DNA from: an uncultured Porphyromonadaceae bacterium
Lineage (GTDB): Bacteria; Bacteroidota; Bacteroidia; Bacteroidales; Muribaculaceae
Reading direction: 5' to 3'
NCBI GenBank assembly: GCA_947175225.1
Contig: CAMWLX010000238.1
Location: 1-5,674, forward strand
Length of the DNA stretch: 5,674 nt
A model generated the notes under the pieces. It worked only from the letters and a program-made list of their open reading frames with translations, was not told the DNA's origin and did not search any database. This document shows positions 1 through 5,674 of the stretch, piece by piece (positions within the stretch are counted from its first letter, which is position 1; every line of letters begins with the position of its first letter). Position numbers and translations under genes: made by a program.

Positions 1-146
1 CGCACTCCGTGCGCGTCATTAAGCGTCTTAAACTATCTTAATTTAGTGACATTAAGTTTAACCTATAGGTAAAAAAATCCAATCCCTCCAGGGTTGAAAC
101 ATCACATCCCTATATAGCCTTCCATCCTGCCATATACGTATCTGAA

Positions 147-178
147 TTTGGCAATTTCAATTTTTTTTGTTAATTTTG
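147..178 (+). promoter_or_regulatory. Bacteroides-type promoter of tig
   Basis: TTTG at 147-150 is followed by 20 bases and then TAATTTTG at 171-178. This fits the known Bacteroidota housekeeping promoter (-33 TTTG or TTG, about 19-21 bases, -7 TAnnTTTG) exactly in both boxes and spacing. Transcription would start roughly 5-9 bases past the -7 box, giving a leader of about 110 nt before the tig start codon at 296. An 8-bp palindrome ATACGTAT (134-141) lies just upstream and could be an operator, but there is no direct evidence for that. The boxes are read from the sequence; promoter activity is inferred. Confidence 0.72.
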
Positions 179-187
179 CAAAATAAT

Positions 188-231
188 CCAAAAATGACCT
201 AAAAATAGCTCTATCCGCCCGAAATTTTTGG
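188..231 (+). other. Possible stem in the tig mRNA leader
   Basis: CCAAAAAT (188-195) and ATTTTTGG (224-231) are perfect 8-bp inverted repeats separated by 28 nt, and both fall in the predicted tig leader. The stem is A/T-rich, so its stability is modest, and chance pairing is possible in such AT-rich DNA. It is not followed by a T-run and does not look like a terminator. No riboswitch class is recognised. Confidence 0.25.
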
Positions 232-295
232 CACGGTTATTGTTATTTAGGAAGTAACAAACGTAAAATATAGAAATAAAACATATAAAACTGAA

Positions 296-1672
296 ATGAA
301 CGTAACGTTTGAAAAAATCGACGACGTAAACGGTATCGTTACCGTTGAGCTCGCAGCAGCCGACTACGCTGACAACGTAAAGAAAGCCCTCAAGAATATC
401 GCGAAAAACCGTCCTGAGCCAGGGTTCCGCCCCGGCAAGACCCCTACTGCACTCATCCAAAAGAAATATGGAGAGGCAGTGAAATACGACGAAGTTAACA
501 AAGCGGTATCTGACGCTCTCTACAATTATATAAAGGACAACAATCTCAGAGTTCTCGGAAACCCGGTGCCGGAAGCAAGTGAAAATTTCGACATCAAAAA
601 CGATGACTTCACTTTCAAATTCCGTGTTGGCCTCGCTCCGGAAATCACATCTCCGGTTAGCAAAGATCTGACTGTGCCTTACTATAACATCGAAGTCACA
701 GACGACATGATCACTACTCAAGATCAGAATCTCCGCCGCCGTTTCGGCAAGCAAGAATCTGGAGAGACTGTAGAAAGCAACTCTGTAGTGAAGGGCATCA
801 TCACAGAACTCAACGAAGATGGCTCTGTTAAAGAAGGTGGCATAGTAGTTGAAAATGGCATCTTGGGCCCTGAGCACTTCAAGAGCGAAGAGCAGAAAGC
901 TATCTTCGTCGGAAAGAAAGTTGGCGATAAGTTCGCTTTCAACCCTTGGACAGCAGCCGACGGCAACCCCGTAGAACTCAGCTCCATGCTTCACATCGAC
1001 AAGGATGACGTTGAAAACCACAAGGGTGACTTCCAGTTTGAAGTTACTGACTCCATCGTGCTCCGTCCTGCTGAACTCGGCCAGGAATACTACGACCAAC
1101 TCTTTGGCAAAGACAATGTCAAAGACGAAGAAGAATACAAGAAGAGCGTAAAGGAAATGATCGAAACCCAGCTTAGCAACGACAGCGACTATCGTTTCAC
1201 AATTGATTCAAGAGACGCTATCCTCAAAGCTGTAGGCGACCTCACTCTCCCGGATGCTGTGCTCAAAGACTATCTCAAGCAGGCTAACGAAACCCTCAAC
1301 GATGAAAACATCGAAGAGGAATACGCTAAGGCTCGTCCCCAGCTTGTATGGCAACTCGTCAGCGATCAAATCGCAAAAGCCCTCGAGGTGAAACTCGAAA
1401 AAGAAGATGTAGTGGAACTCGCCAAGGCTATTGCTGCTAACCAGTTTGCGCAGTATGGCATGCCAAACGTGCCTGATGACATCCTCGAAAAATATGCTCA
1501 GGAGATCATCAACGGCAAGCAGGGCGATCAAGTGCGTCAGCAAGCTTTCGAAAGCAAGCTTTACGCTGCCATAAAGGATGCTGTAACTCTCGACGAAAAG
1601 AACGTAAGCGTAGAGGAATTCAACAAACTCTTCGCTCCCGTCGTTAACGTCGCAGAACCCGCACAAGCTTAA
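296..1672 (+). CDS. tig: Trigger factor, ribosome-associated chaperone
   Basis: This encodes trigger factor (458 aa), the chaperone that docks on the large ribosomal subunit beside the exit tunnel and shields emerging chains. The ribosome-binding signature GFRPGK is at residues 43-48, the same position as the GFRxGK loop of E. coli, followed by the usual TPTALIQKKYG helix. Residues about 1-120 form the ribosome-binding domain, about 155-255 the FKBP-like insert (VVKGIITELNEDG, then VGKKVGDKF), and about 260-450 the helical C-terminal arm domain. The FKBP-like part is divergent, as is common in Bacteroidota, so prolyl isomerase activity cannot be assumed. Length is close to the usual 430-450 aa. 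The ATG at 296 puts the N-terminus in register with the family; there is no clear Shine-Dalgarno sequence, which is normal for this phylum. The C-terminus ends in a small Ala/Pro tail. It heads the tig-clpP-clpX group. Confidence 0.96.
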   Translation: MNVTFEKIDDVNGIVTVELAAADYADNVKKALKNIAKNRPEPGFRPGKTPTALIQKKYGEAVKYDEVNKAVSDALYNYIKDNNLRVLGNPVPEASENFDIKNDDFTFKFRVGLAPEITSPVSKDLTVPYYNIEVTDDMITTQDQNLRRRFGKQESGETVESNSVVKGIITELNEDGSVKEGGIVVENGILGPEHFKSEEQKAIFVGKKVGDKFAFNPWTAADGNPVELSSMLHIDKDDVENHKGDFQFEVTDSIVLRPAELGQEYYDQLFGKDNVKDEEEYKKSVKEMIETQLSNDSDYRFTIDSRDAILKAVGDLTLPDAVLKDYLKQANETLNDENIEEEYAKARPQLVWQLVSDQIAKALEVKLEKEDVVELAKAIAANQFAQYGMPNVPDDILEKYAQEIINGKQGDQVRQQAFESKLYAAIKDAVTLDEKNVSVEEFNKLFAPVVNVAEPAQA

Positions 1673-1689
1673 TCTAAGGAAATTTATGA

Positions 1690-1703
1690 ATGCATAATGC
1701 ATA
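1690..1703. repeat. Two-copy ATGCATA tandem repeat
   Basis: ATGCATA occurs twice in direct succession (1690-1696 and 1697-1703), each containing the palindrome ATGCAT, starting 17 bases after the tig stop codon. It resembles the short AT-rich slippage repeats often found between genes in Bacteroidales. No function can be assigned. Confidence 0.4.
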
Positions 1704-1715
1704 ATTATCTATAGA

Positions 1716-1741
1716 CGGCGATGCGGATTACTGCATCGCCG
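1716..1741 (+). other. 9-bp hairpin between tig and clpP
   Basis: CGGCGATGC (1716-1724) pairs perfectly with GCATCGCCG (1733-1741) around an 8-nt loop. The G/C-rich stem should be stable in RNA. It is followed by CCTCTAATTAAT rather than a run of T, so it is not a textbook Rho-independent terminator. It could be a weak or partial terminator, or a processing or 3'-end stability element that separates tig and clpP mRNA levels. The hairpin is seen directly; its role is inferred. Confidence 0.55.
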
Positions 1742-1770
1742 CCTCTAATTAATACACCTTCAGATTCAGC

Positions 1771-1840
1771 ATGATATACCATGATTAAACATGATTAAAC
1801 ATGAGCAATCATGATTAATCTTGATACATCATGCCAATAC
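1771..1840. repeat. Seven imperfect 10-bp tandem units upstream of clpP
   Basis: Read in 10-bp steps from 1771, the units are ATGATATACC, ATGATTAAAC, ATGATTAAAC, ATGAGCAATC, ATGATTAATC, TTGATACATC and ATGCCAATAC. Every unit ends in C, and six of the seven start with ATG. Units 2 and 3 are identical and the outer ones are more diverged, as expected of an ageing tandem expansion. The array ends 18 bp before the clpP start codon. The perfect palindrome AATCATGATT spans 1807-1816. A period of 10 is close to one helical turn, so repeated protein contacts on one DNA face are possible, but neutral slippage would look the same. Confidence 0.7.
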
Positions 1841-1858
1841 CGGAATTAAGTATAAAAT

Positions 1859-2569
1859 ATGACTATGACAGATTTTGAAAAATACGCCGTAAAACATCTC
1901 GGCATCAACAGCAATATGCTCGACGGCTATCAGAAAGCCGTAAATCGCCAGGCAGGTGCAGTCACTGTGCCTCACGCCGACTATATGAACCCCTACATCC
2001 TCGAAGAGCGTCAGCTCAACGTCACTCAGATGGATGTATTCTCCCGCCTTATGATGGACCGCATCATCTTCCTCGGCACTCAGGTGAGCGACCAGAGCGC
2101 CAACATCATTCAGGCTCAGCTCCTTTATCTTGACTCTGTAGATCCTGATAAAGACATTTCTCTCTACATCAACTCTCCCGGCGGTTCAGTATATGCAGGT
2201 CTCGGCATCTACGACACCATGCAGTATGTCAACAGCGATGTCTCCACCATCTGCACAGGCATGGCTGCTTCTATGGCAGCAGTGCTCCTCGTCGCTGGCG
2301 AGAAAGGCAAACGTTTTGCTCTCCCCCACAGCCGCGTGATGATCCATCAGCCGATGGGTGGCATCCAAGGTCAGGCTTCCGATATCGAGATCACAGCCCG
2401 CGAGATACTCAAACTTAAGGATGAACTCTACCGCATCATATCCGAACACAGCGGCATGAGCCTTGAAAAAGTGGCTGCCGACAGCGACCGCGACTACTGG
2501 ATGATCGCTTCTGAAGCTAAAGAATATGGTATGATCGACCGAATTCTCATCAACGAGAAGAAGAAATAA
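1859..2569 (+). CDS. clpP: ATP-dependent Clp protease proteolytic subunit ClpP
   Basis: This is the serine peptidase (family S14) that forms the double-ring degradation chamber. It cuts unfolded polypeptides fed in by an AAA+ partner, here most likely ClpX from the next gene. The catalytic triad is complete: Ser138 in GMAASMAA, His163 in MIHQP and Asp212 in RDYWM. The Ser-His and His-Asp spacings (25 and 49 residues) match well-studied ClpPs. The oxyanion-hole motif SPGGSVYAG starts at residue 106. The protein is 236 aa, longer than the usual 195-207, because about 43 residues precede the region matching the mature N-terminus of E. coli ClpP; part may be a cleaved propeptide. Two in-frame starts are possible, 1859 (MTMTDF) and 1865 (MTDF); Bacteroidales homologues as I recall them begin near the second. 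The stop lies 9 bp before clpX, so the two are co-transcribed. Confidence 0.97.
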   Translation: MTMTDFEKYAVKHLGINSNMLDGYQKAVNRQAGAVTVPHADYMNPYILEERQLNVTQMDVFSRLMMDRIIFLGTQVSDQSANIIQAQLLYLDSVDPDKDISLYINSPGGSVYAGLGIYDTMQYVNSDVSTICTGMAASMAAVLLVAGEKGKRFALPHSRVMIHQPMGGIQGQASDIEITAREILKLKDELYRIISEHSGMSLEKVAADSDRDYWMIASEAKEYGMIDRILINEKKK

Positions 2570-2578
2570 TCCGTAGTC

Positions 2579-3838
2579 ATGGCAAAAAAGACACAGGGAT
2601 CTGGACTGCAGTGTGCCATGTGCGGAGTGTTCGACTCTGACGCTAATCCGGTCGTAGAAATAATGCCCGGATTAGCACTTTGCTCTGATTGCGTCTCTTA
2701 CATTGAGACCACTGCGCAAGCTGAGCTCGCCCAACGCAAATCAGCCCAACCCAAGAAAAAGGCTAAGAATTCTATTCCAAAGCCAAAAGAAATCAAGGAG
2801 TTTCTCGACCAATACATAATTGGCCAGGATGAAGCAAAAAAGTATATGGCAGTAGCTGTCTACAACCACTACAAGCGTATCCAACGTCTCGACGAAGGAA
2901 AGCAAGATGCAGAGGATGTAGACATAGAGAAGTCTAACGTCATTCTCGTCGGTCCGACCGGCACAGGCAAGACTCTTCTTGCAAAGACAATCGCGAAACT
3001 GCTCGACGTGCCTTTCACTATCGTAGACGCCACCGTACTCACAGAGGCTGGCTACGTAGGAGAAGACATCGAGTCTCTTCTCACGCGCCTTCTGCAAGCT
3101 TGCGACTACGACGTAAAGAAGGCTGAGCGAGGCATTGTCTTCATCGACGAGATTGACAAGATAGCCCGCAAAAGCGACAATCCTTCGATCACCCGCGACG
3201 TAAGCGGCGAAGGCGTACAGCAAGGTCTGCTGAAACTTCTCGAAGGCTCCACAGTGCTCGTGCCCCCTAACGGTGGACGCAAGCATCCGGAGCAAAAGAT
3301 GATACCGGTAGATACGAAGAATATCCTTTTCGTTTGCGGTGGCGCATTCGACGGCATTGAGCGCAAGATTGCAAACCGCCTTAACACCCACACTGTCGGC
3401 TACGGACAAAACAGCAGCGACGCCAAGAAGAAACGCGAGAATCTGATGCGCTATGTAATGCCACAGGATCTCAAGTCATTCGGACTCATTCCTGAGATCA
3501 TCGGCCGTCTCCCTGTGCTGACTGCCCTTGATCCACTCGACCGCGATGCTTTGCGCAGGATCCTTGTCGAACCCAAGAATGCCATCATCCGTCAATACAA
3601 GAAACTCTTCGAGATGGACGGCGTAGAACTCGAGTTCACCGACGAAGCTTTGGACACAATAGTAGACAAAGCCATCGAATATAAGCTTGGAGCCCGAGGC
3701 TTAAGAAGCATAGTAGAGACAGTAATGGTAGATGCCATGTATGAAGTGCCATCCTCCAAGACCAAGAAATTCGAAGTGACTGCCCAATACGTCCTCGACA
3801 AGCTCGCCCAGAACCCCGGCCTGAACCAAGCCGACTAA
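2579..3838 (+). CDS. clpX: ATP-dependent Clp protease ATP-binding subunit ClpX
   Basis: This is the AAA+ unfoldase that recognises tagged or native substrates and threads them into ClpP. An N-terminal C4 zinc domain is intact (Cys12, Cys15, Cys35, Cys38), followed by a Lys/Pro-rich linker (about 55-70). The AAA+ core has Walker A GPTGTGKT (125-132), the pore-1 loop GYVG (158-161), Walker B IVFIDEID (186-193), the pore-2 segment RDVSGEG (206-212), the RKH loop (234-236), an arginine finger at Arg310 in IIGRLP and sensor II GARGLR (371-376). The ClpP-docking IGF-type loop reads VGY (273-275). At 419 aa it is full length (E. coli 424). The ATG at 2579 places the zinc domain correctly. It is the last gene of the run and is followed by a strong terminator. 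In several Bacteroidales recQ follows clpX; here an IS66 element does. Confidence 0.98.
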   Translation: MAKKTQGSGLQCAMCGVFDSDANPVVEIMPGLALCSDCVSYIETTAQAELAQRKSAQPKKKAKNSIPKPKEIKEFLDQYIIGQDEAKKYMAVAVYNHYKRIQRLDEGKQDAEDVDIEKSNVILVGPTGTGKTLLAKTIAKLLDVPFTIVDATVLTEAGYVGEDIESLLTRLLQACDYDVKKAERGIVFIDEIDKIARKSDNPSITRDVSGEGVQQGLLKLLEGSTVLVPPNGGRKHPEQKMIPVDTKNILFVCGGAFDGIERKIANRLNTHTVGYGQNSSDAKKKRENLMRYVMPQDLKSFGLIPEIIGRLPVLTALDPLDRDALRRILVEPKNAIIRQYKKLFEMDGVELEFTDEALDTIVDKAIEYKLGARGLRSIVETVMVDAMYEVPSSKTKKFEVTAQYVLDKLAQNPGLNQAD

Positions 3839-3879
3839 AAATAAAGCAGCTGATAAATATCGCTACTTTTTCCATCATC

Positions 3880-3911
3880 AAAGGGACGCACGGCTCGTGC
3901 GTCCCTTTTTT
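3880..3911 (+). terminator. Rho-independent terminator of clpX
   Basis: AAAGGGACGCAC (3880-3891) pairs perfectly with GTGCGTCCCTTT (3897-3908), with one more G-C pair inside (3892 with 3896) and a 3-nt loop. Six T (3906-3911) finish the structure. It begins 42 bases after the clpX stop codon and has the form of a strong intrinsic terminator on the plus strand, ending the clpP-clpX transcript before the insertion sequence. Confidence 0.93.
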
Positions 3912-3945
3912 CATCTCTCCTTCCACCGTTCCCCGTAACCATCCG

Positions 3946-3982
3946 AAAAAAGCCGACTTGATAATTTATTTCAAGTCGGCTT
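3946..3982 (-). terminator. Rho-independent terminator of tnpC
   Basis: Read on the minus strand, AAGCCGACTTGA (3982-3971) pairs with TCAAGTCGGCTT (3961-3950) around a 9-nt A/T loop and runs into six T (the A-run 3951-3946 on the plus strand). It starts 7 bases after the tnpC stop codon. It partly overlaps the proposed terminal region of the insertion sequence and would stop transposase transcripts from running antisense into clpX. Confidence 0.88.
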
Positions 3983-3988
3983 CAATCT

Positions 3989-5500
3989 TTACTTGTTGTA
4001 GTTGTAAGGAAGGAGTTCAATAAGCTGAGATTCCTCCATGTCGGGTCTGATACGTTCCAGTGTGTCCTTAAACCATTGATAAGGATTGACACCGAGATTC
4101 TCGCAAGAGCCTATAAATGTATAGAAGATTGCATTGTCCTCGGCTCCCCGGTCGTTCTGACTGAACAGGTAGTTCTTCCTTCCGAGCACGGATGAGCGCT
4201 GCCCCCGTTCAACAGGATTGCTGTCTATATGATAATATCCTTCTTCGGTGTAACGCATAACGCGTGGCCATAGCGAGAGTGCATATTTTATCGCTACGGC
4301 AAGAGGCTCCTTGGGTGTGCATGTCATATAGGCTGTTCTCATCCATGACTCGATGCCGTTGAGTATGGGGACTGCAAGGCGTTGCCGCTCCGCACGGATT
4401 TCATCCGCATCAGCGCCGGCCTCCTTGAGGTTTTCCTCAAGTGTATAAAGCGTGGCGATATATTTCACCGCTTCCGAAGCCAACGGATTGGATTTCTGCG
4501 CATCGACAAATTTACGGCGTATGTGGGCCATGCACGCCAGGACCGTTATCCCGGGCACATTCTCAAATTCATTGTACACCTTATAGCCGTCGTTCTGTAT
4601 CACCCCTTGATATCCCCGCAGTTGCGTCCTGGGTATTTCTCCTCCGCGGCTTCCCTTATGGTAGTAGAAGAAGGTTCCCCGGGGATGGGGGCTTACATCG
4701 CGGAACTGCCAGGCGTAGCCTTTGCGGCAGTTCTGACCCTTGCGGTCGGCTATGTTCCACGGCACCTCATCGATCTGGACATAGTGTCCGGCCATCACCG
4801 TCTCGCGCTGACTTTCATACAGGGGGTAGAGCACGTTTGCCGTGGCGTGCATCCAGTCGTTCACCGTGGAAGCGGGCAGCCTGAGCCCCAGTTCCGCCAG
4901 CATCTTCACCTGACGGTACTCCGGCAGATGGTGGCAGTACTTGTTGTCGACAAGGGTGGCAAGCAGATCCGCTCCCACATGACCTCCCCCGATTATGCTG
5001 TGGGGACGTTCTGCCTGTACTATCCGTGGAGCCGGTTTTCCCTTGTCGCTTTTATGACGCAGGATCGGAGTTATGGTCTTCTCCACCCACAGGCGCTGCG
5101 GCTCGATGTGCAGGGTGTTGGTCTCGTCCCGGCCGATGACATCGTATTCATCGAGGTTTATTCCATCGGGATATACCACGGTCTGCTGCACCGGAAGTCC
5201 GTAGGTATTGTATTTCTCCGGACGCTTTCCACGACTTCCGGACTGGGCCTTGGCTTCCTGACGGCGTTTATCGGCGGCGGCATCAACCTCTTTCGAGGCT
5301 TTATCCAGTGCTTTTGCAGCGGCAAGCGTGGCCTCTTCTTCAATATCGTCAAACAGGGACGGCCCCTCGAACTTTACGGCCCTGTCCTTGAGCGAACCGC
5401 CGAAAGCGCGACGCTGCAACTGTTCGATGAGCCTTGCCTGACTGATTATGATCTCATGGCAGGCCTCTATGGTATCGGGAAGTATCAGCGTCTTTTTCAT
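3989..5500 (-). CDS. tnpC: IS66-family transposase TnpC
   Basis: This is the DDE transposase of an IS66-type element (503 aa, close to the usual 500-530). The order is a leucine-rich helix with zipper-like character (about 12-32), a charged low-complexity linker (about 53-95), a region equivalent to the IS66 zinc-binding domain (about 100-165), the RNase H-like core (about 166-440) and the IS66 C-terminal segment (about 450-485, GSCENLGVNPYQWF). The likely catalytic triad is Asp244 (VQIDEVPW), Asp304 (IQNDGYK) and Glu431 (SNPVERGQR), with the conserved CMAHIRRKF at 323-331 between. The cysteine pairs that bind zinc in many relatives are absent around 115-150. The start at 5500 is the first possible, because an in-frame stop lies four codons upstream. 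The frame is intact. It is more G/C-rich than the neighbouring host genes, which fits a mobile origin. Confidence 0.95.
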   Translation of the reverse strand: MKKTLILPDTIEACHEIIISQARLIEQLQRRAFGGSLKDRAVKFEGPSLFDDIEEEATLAAAKALDKASKEVDAAADKRRQEAKAQSGSRGKRPEKYNTYGLPVQQTVVYPDGINLDEYDVIGRDETNTLHIEPQRLWVEKTITPILRHKSDKGKPAPRIVQAERPHSIIGGGHVGADLLATLVDNKYCHHLPEYRQVKMLAELGLRLPASTVNDWMHATANVLYPLYESQRETVMAGHYVQIDEVPWNIADRKGQNCRKGYAWQFRDVSPHPRGTFFYYHKGSRGGEIPRTQLRGYQGVIQNDGYKVYNEFENVPGITVLACMAHIRRKFVDAQKSNPLASEAVKYIATLYTLEENLKEAGADADEIRAERQRLAVPILNGIESWMRTAYMTCTPKEPLAVAIKYALSLWPRVMRYTEEGYYHIDSNPVERGQRSSVLGRKNYLFSQNDRGAEDNAIFYTFIGSCENLGVNPYQWFKDTLERIRPDMEESQLIELLPYNYNK

Positions 5501-5583
5501 ACCACTAAATTACTAAATATTAGTGATATGTGCAAATTTTTAGAACATTATTTTACAAAAAAATCTAAAAATAAAATTAAAGG
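5501..5583 (-). other. A/T-rich spacer between tnpB and tnpC
   Basis: These 83 bases hold no gene. They contain the repeat ACTAAAT (5504-5510 and 5512-5518) and a 6-bp inverted repeat CACTAA/TTAGTG (5503-5508 and 5520-5525) directly upstream of the tnpC start codon. The inverted repeat could fold near the ribosome binding region of tnpC. No promoter box with correct spacing is visible, so tnpC is probably translated from the element's shared mRNA. Confidence 0.35.
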
Positions 5584-5674
5584 TCAGTCCTTCTCGTAAC
5601 GATGCCGACGGGCAACTTTGGGCGATATACCTTCCATCAAAAGTACAAGCTCAGACCATTTCATACTACGGAAA
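5584..5674 (-). CDS. tnpB: IS66 accessory protein TnpB, C-terminal fragment (cut by window edge)
   Basis: Reading the minus strand from 5673 gives 29 residues and a stop (5586-5584). The peptide contains MKWSELVLLMEGI followed by a basic tail, ARRHRYEKD. This matches the C-terminus of the IS66 Orf2/TnpB family, a small (about 115-120 aa) accessory protein needed for transposition in several IS66 members; its exact role is not settled. The 5' part lies beyond the window, so integrity cannot be judged. Its stop is separated from the tnpC start by 83 very A/T-rich bases (5501-5583). Confidence 0.82.
   Translation of the reverse strand, partial: FRSMKWSELVLLMEGISPKVARRHRYEKD

Larger units (their letters stand above)
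3935..5674 (-). mobile_element. IS66-family insertion sequence, partial (tnpC end)
   Basis: The element carries tnpC and the end of tnpB in the order normal for IS66 (tnpA-tnpB-tnpC, read here on the minus strand), and it runs off the right edge of the window. The proposed inner boundary is 3935, where the sequence reads GTAACCATCCG. IS66 ends typically begin with GTAA, and this point lies 54 bp from the tnpC stop, a normal distance. The 8 bases before it, CGTTCCCC (3927-3934), would be one copy of the usual 8-bp target duplication. The other inverted repeat and second target copy lie outside the window, so the boundary is inferred. The intact tnpC, with its terminator, suggests a recent or still active copy. 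Confidence 0.8.

Noticed and set aside
3..41. Possible C-terminal tail of an upstream plus-strand gene
   Set aside because: Only 12 codons to a stop are visible, other frames are equally open, and there is no recognisable sequence.
170..1099. 309-codon open frame on the minus strand opposite tig
   Set aside because: It is antisense to a clear trigger factor gene, its protein is rich in Val/Phe/Cys with no recognisable domain, and it reflects the codon bias of tig.
1771..1840. CRISPR-like array
   Set aside because: Units are only 10 bp and directly abutting, with no spacers and no cas genes, so this is a simple tandem repeat.
1831..1878. 15-codon open frame (MPIPELSIKYDYDRF) overlapping the clpP start
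   Set aside because: Its ATG is simply part of the last repeat unit and nothing else supports translation; a leader peptide cannot be excluded but is not supported.
2741..3409. 222-codon open frame on the minus strand opposite clpX
   Set aside because: clpX on the other strand carries every family motif; this frame has none and is a shadow.
5530..5570. Promoter for tnpC on the minus strand
   Set aside because: TTTG and a TA-rich TTTG occur, but the TAnnTTTG box has wrong internal spacing and the distance between boxes is too short.
4382..5599. 405-codon open frame on the plus strand opposite tnpC
   Set aside because: It is the antisense shadow of the intact IS66 transposase. The product matches no family I know, and it runs across the tnpC-tnpB spacer into the tnpB stop region.

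Overview
The window comes from a chromosome of the phylum Bacteroidota, order Bacteroidales. Three things support this. The ClpP and ClpX sequences are of Bacteroidales type: the ClpP N-terminus runs into NPYILEERQLNVTQ, and the triad context is RDYWM. There is a near-perfect Bacteroides-type promoter (TTTG, 20 bases, TAATTTTG) ahead of the first gene, and no gene has a clear Shine-Dalgarno sequence. A gut family such as Muribaculaceae or a relative is my guess, but the sequence alone does not settle the family.

Layout. Positions 1-295 are intergenic and hold short palindromes, the promoter and a leader of about 110 nt with a possible stem. Positions 296-3838 carry tig, clpP and clpX on the plus strand. 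tig and clpP are separated by a 186-bp gap with a hairpin, a two-copy 7-bp repeat and seven imperfect 10-bp units (consensus CATGATTAAA in register). clpP and clpX are only 9 bp apart and are surely co-transcribed. A strong Rho-independent terminator (3880-3911) closes the run.

From about 3935 to the end of the window lies an IS66-family insertion sequence on the minus strand. It has an intact tnpC transposase with its own terminator and the last 29 codons of tnpB; the rest (start of tnpB, presumably tnpA, and the far end) is outside the window. The element sits tail-to-tail with clpX, about 24 bp beyond the clpX terminator, so it damages no visible gene.

The host genes form one protein-quality-control module. 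Trigger factor meets nascent chains at the ribosome. ClpX unfolds substrates using ATP and feeds them into the ClpP chamber for degradation. No unknown multi-gene system is visible. The least explained sequence is the 10-bp-periodic array just upstream of clpP.
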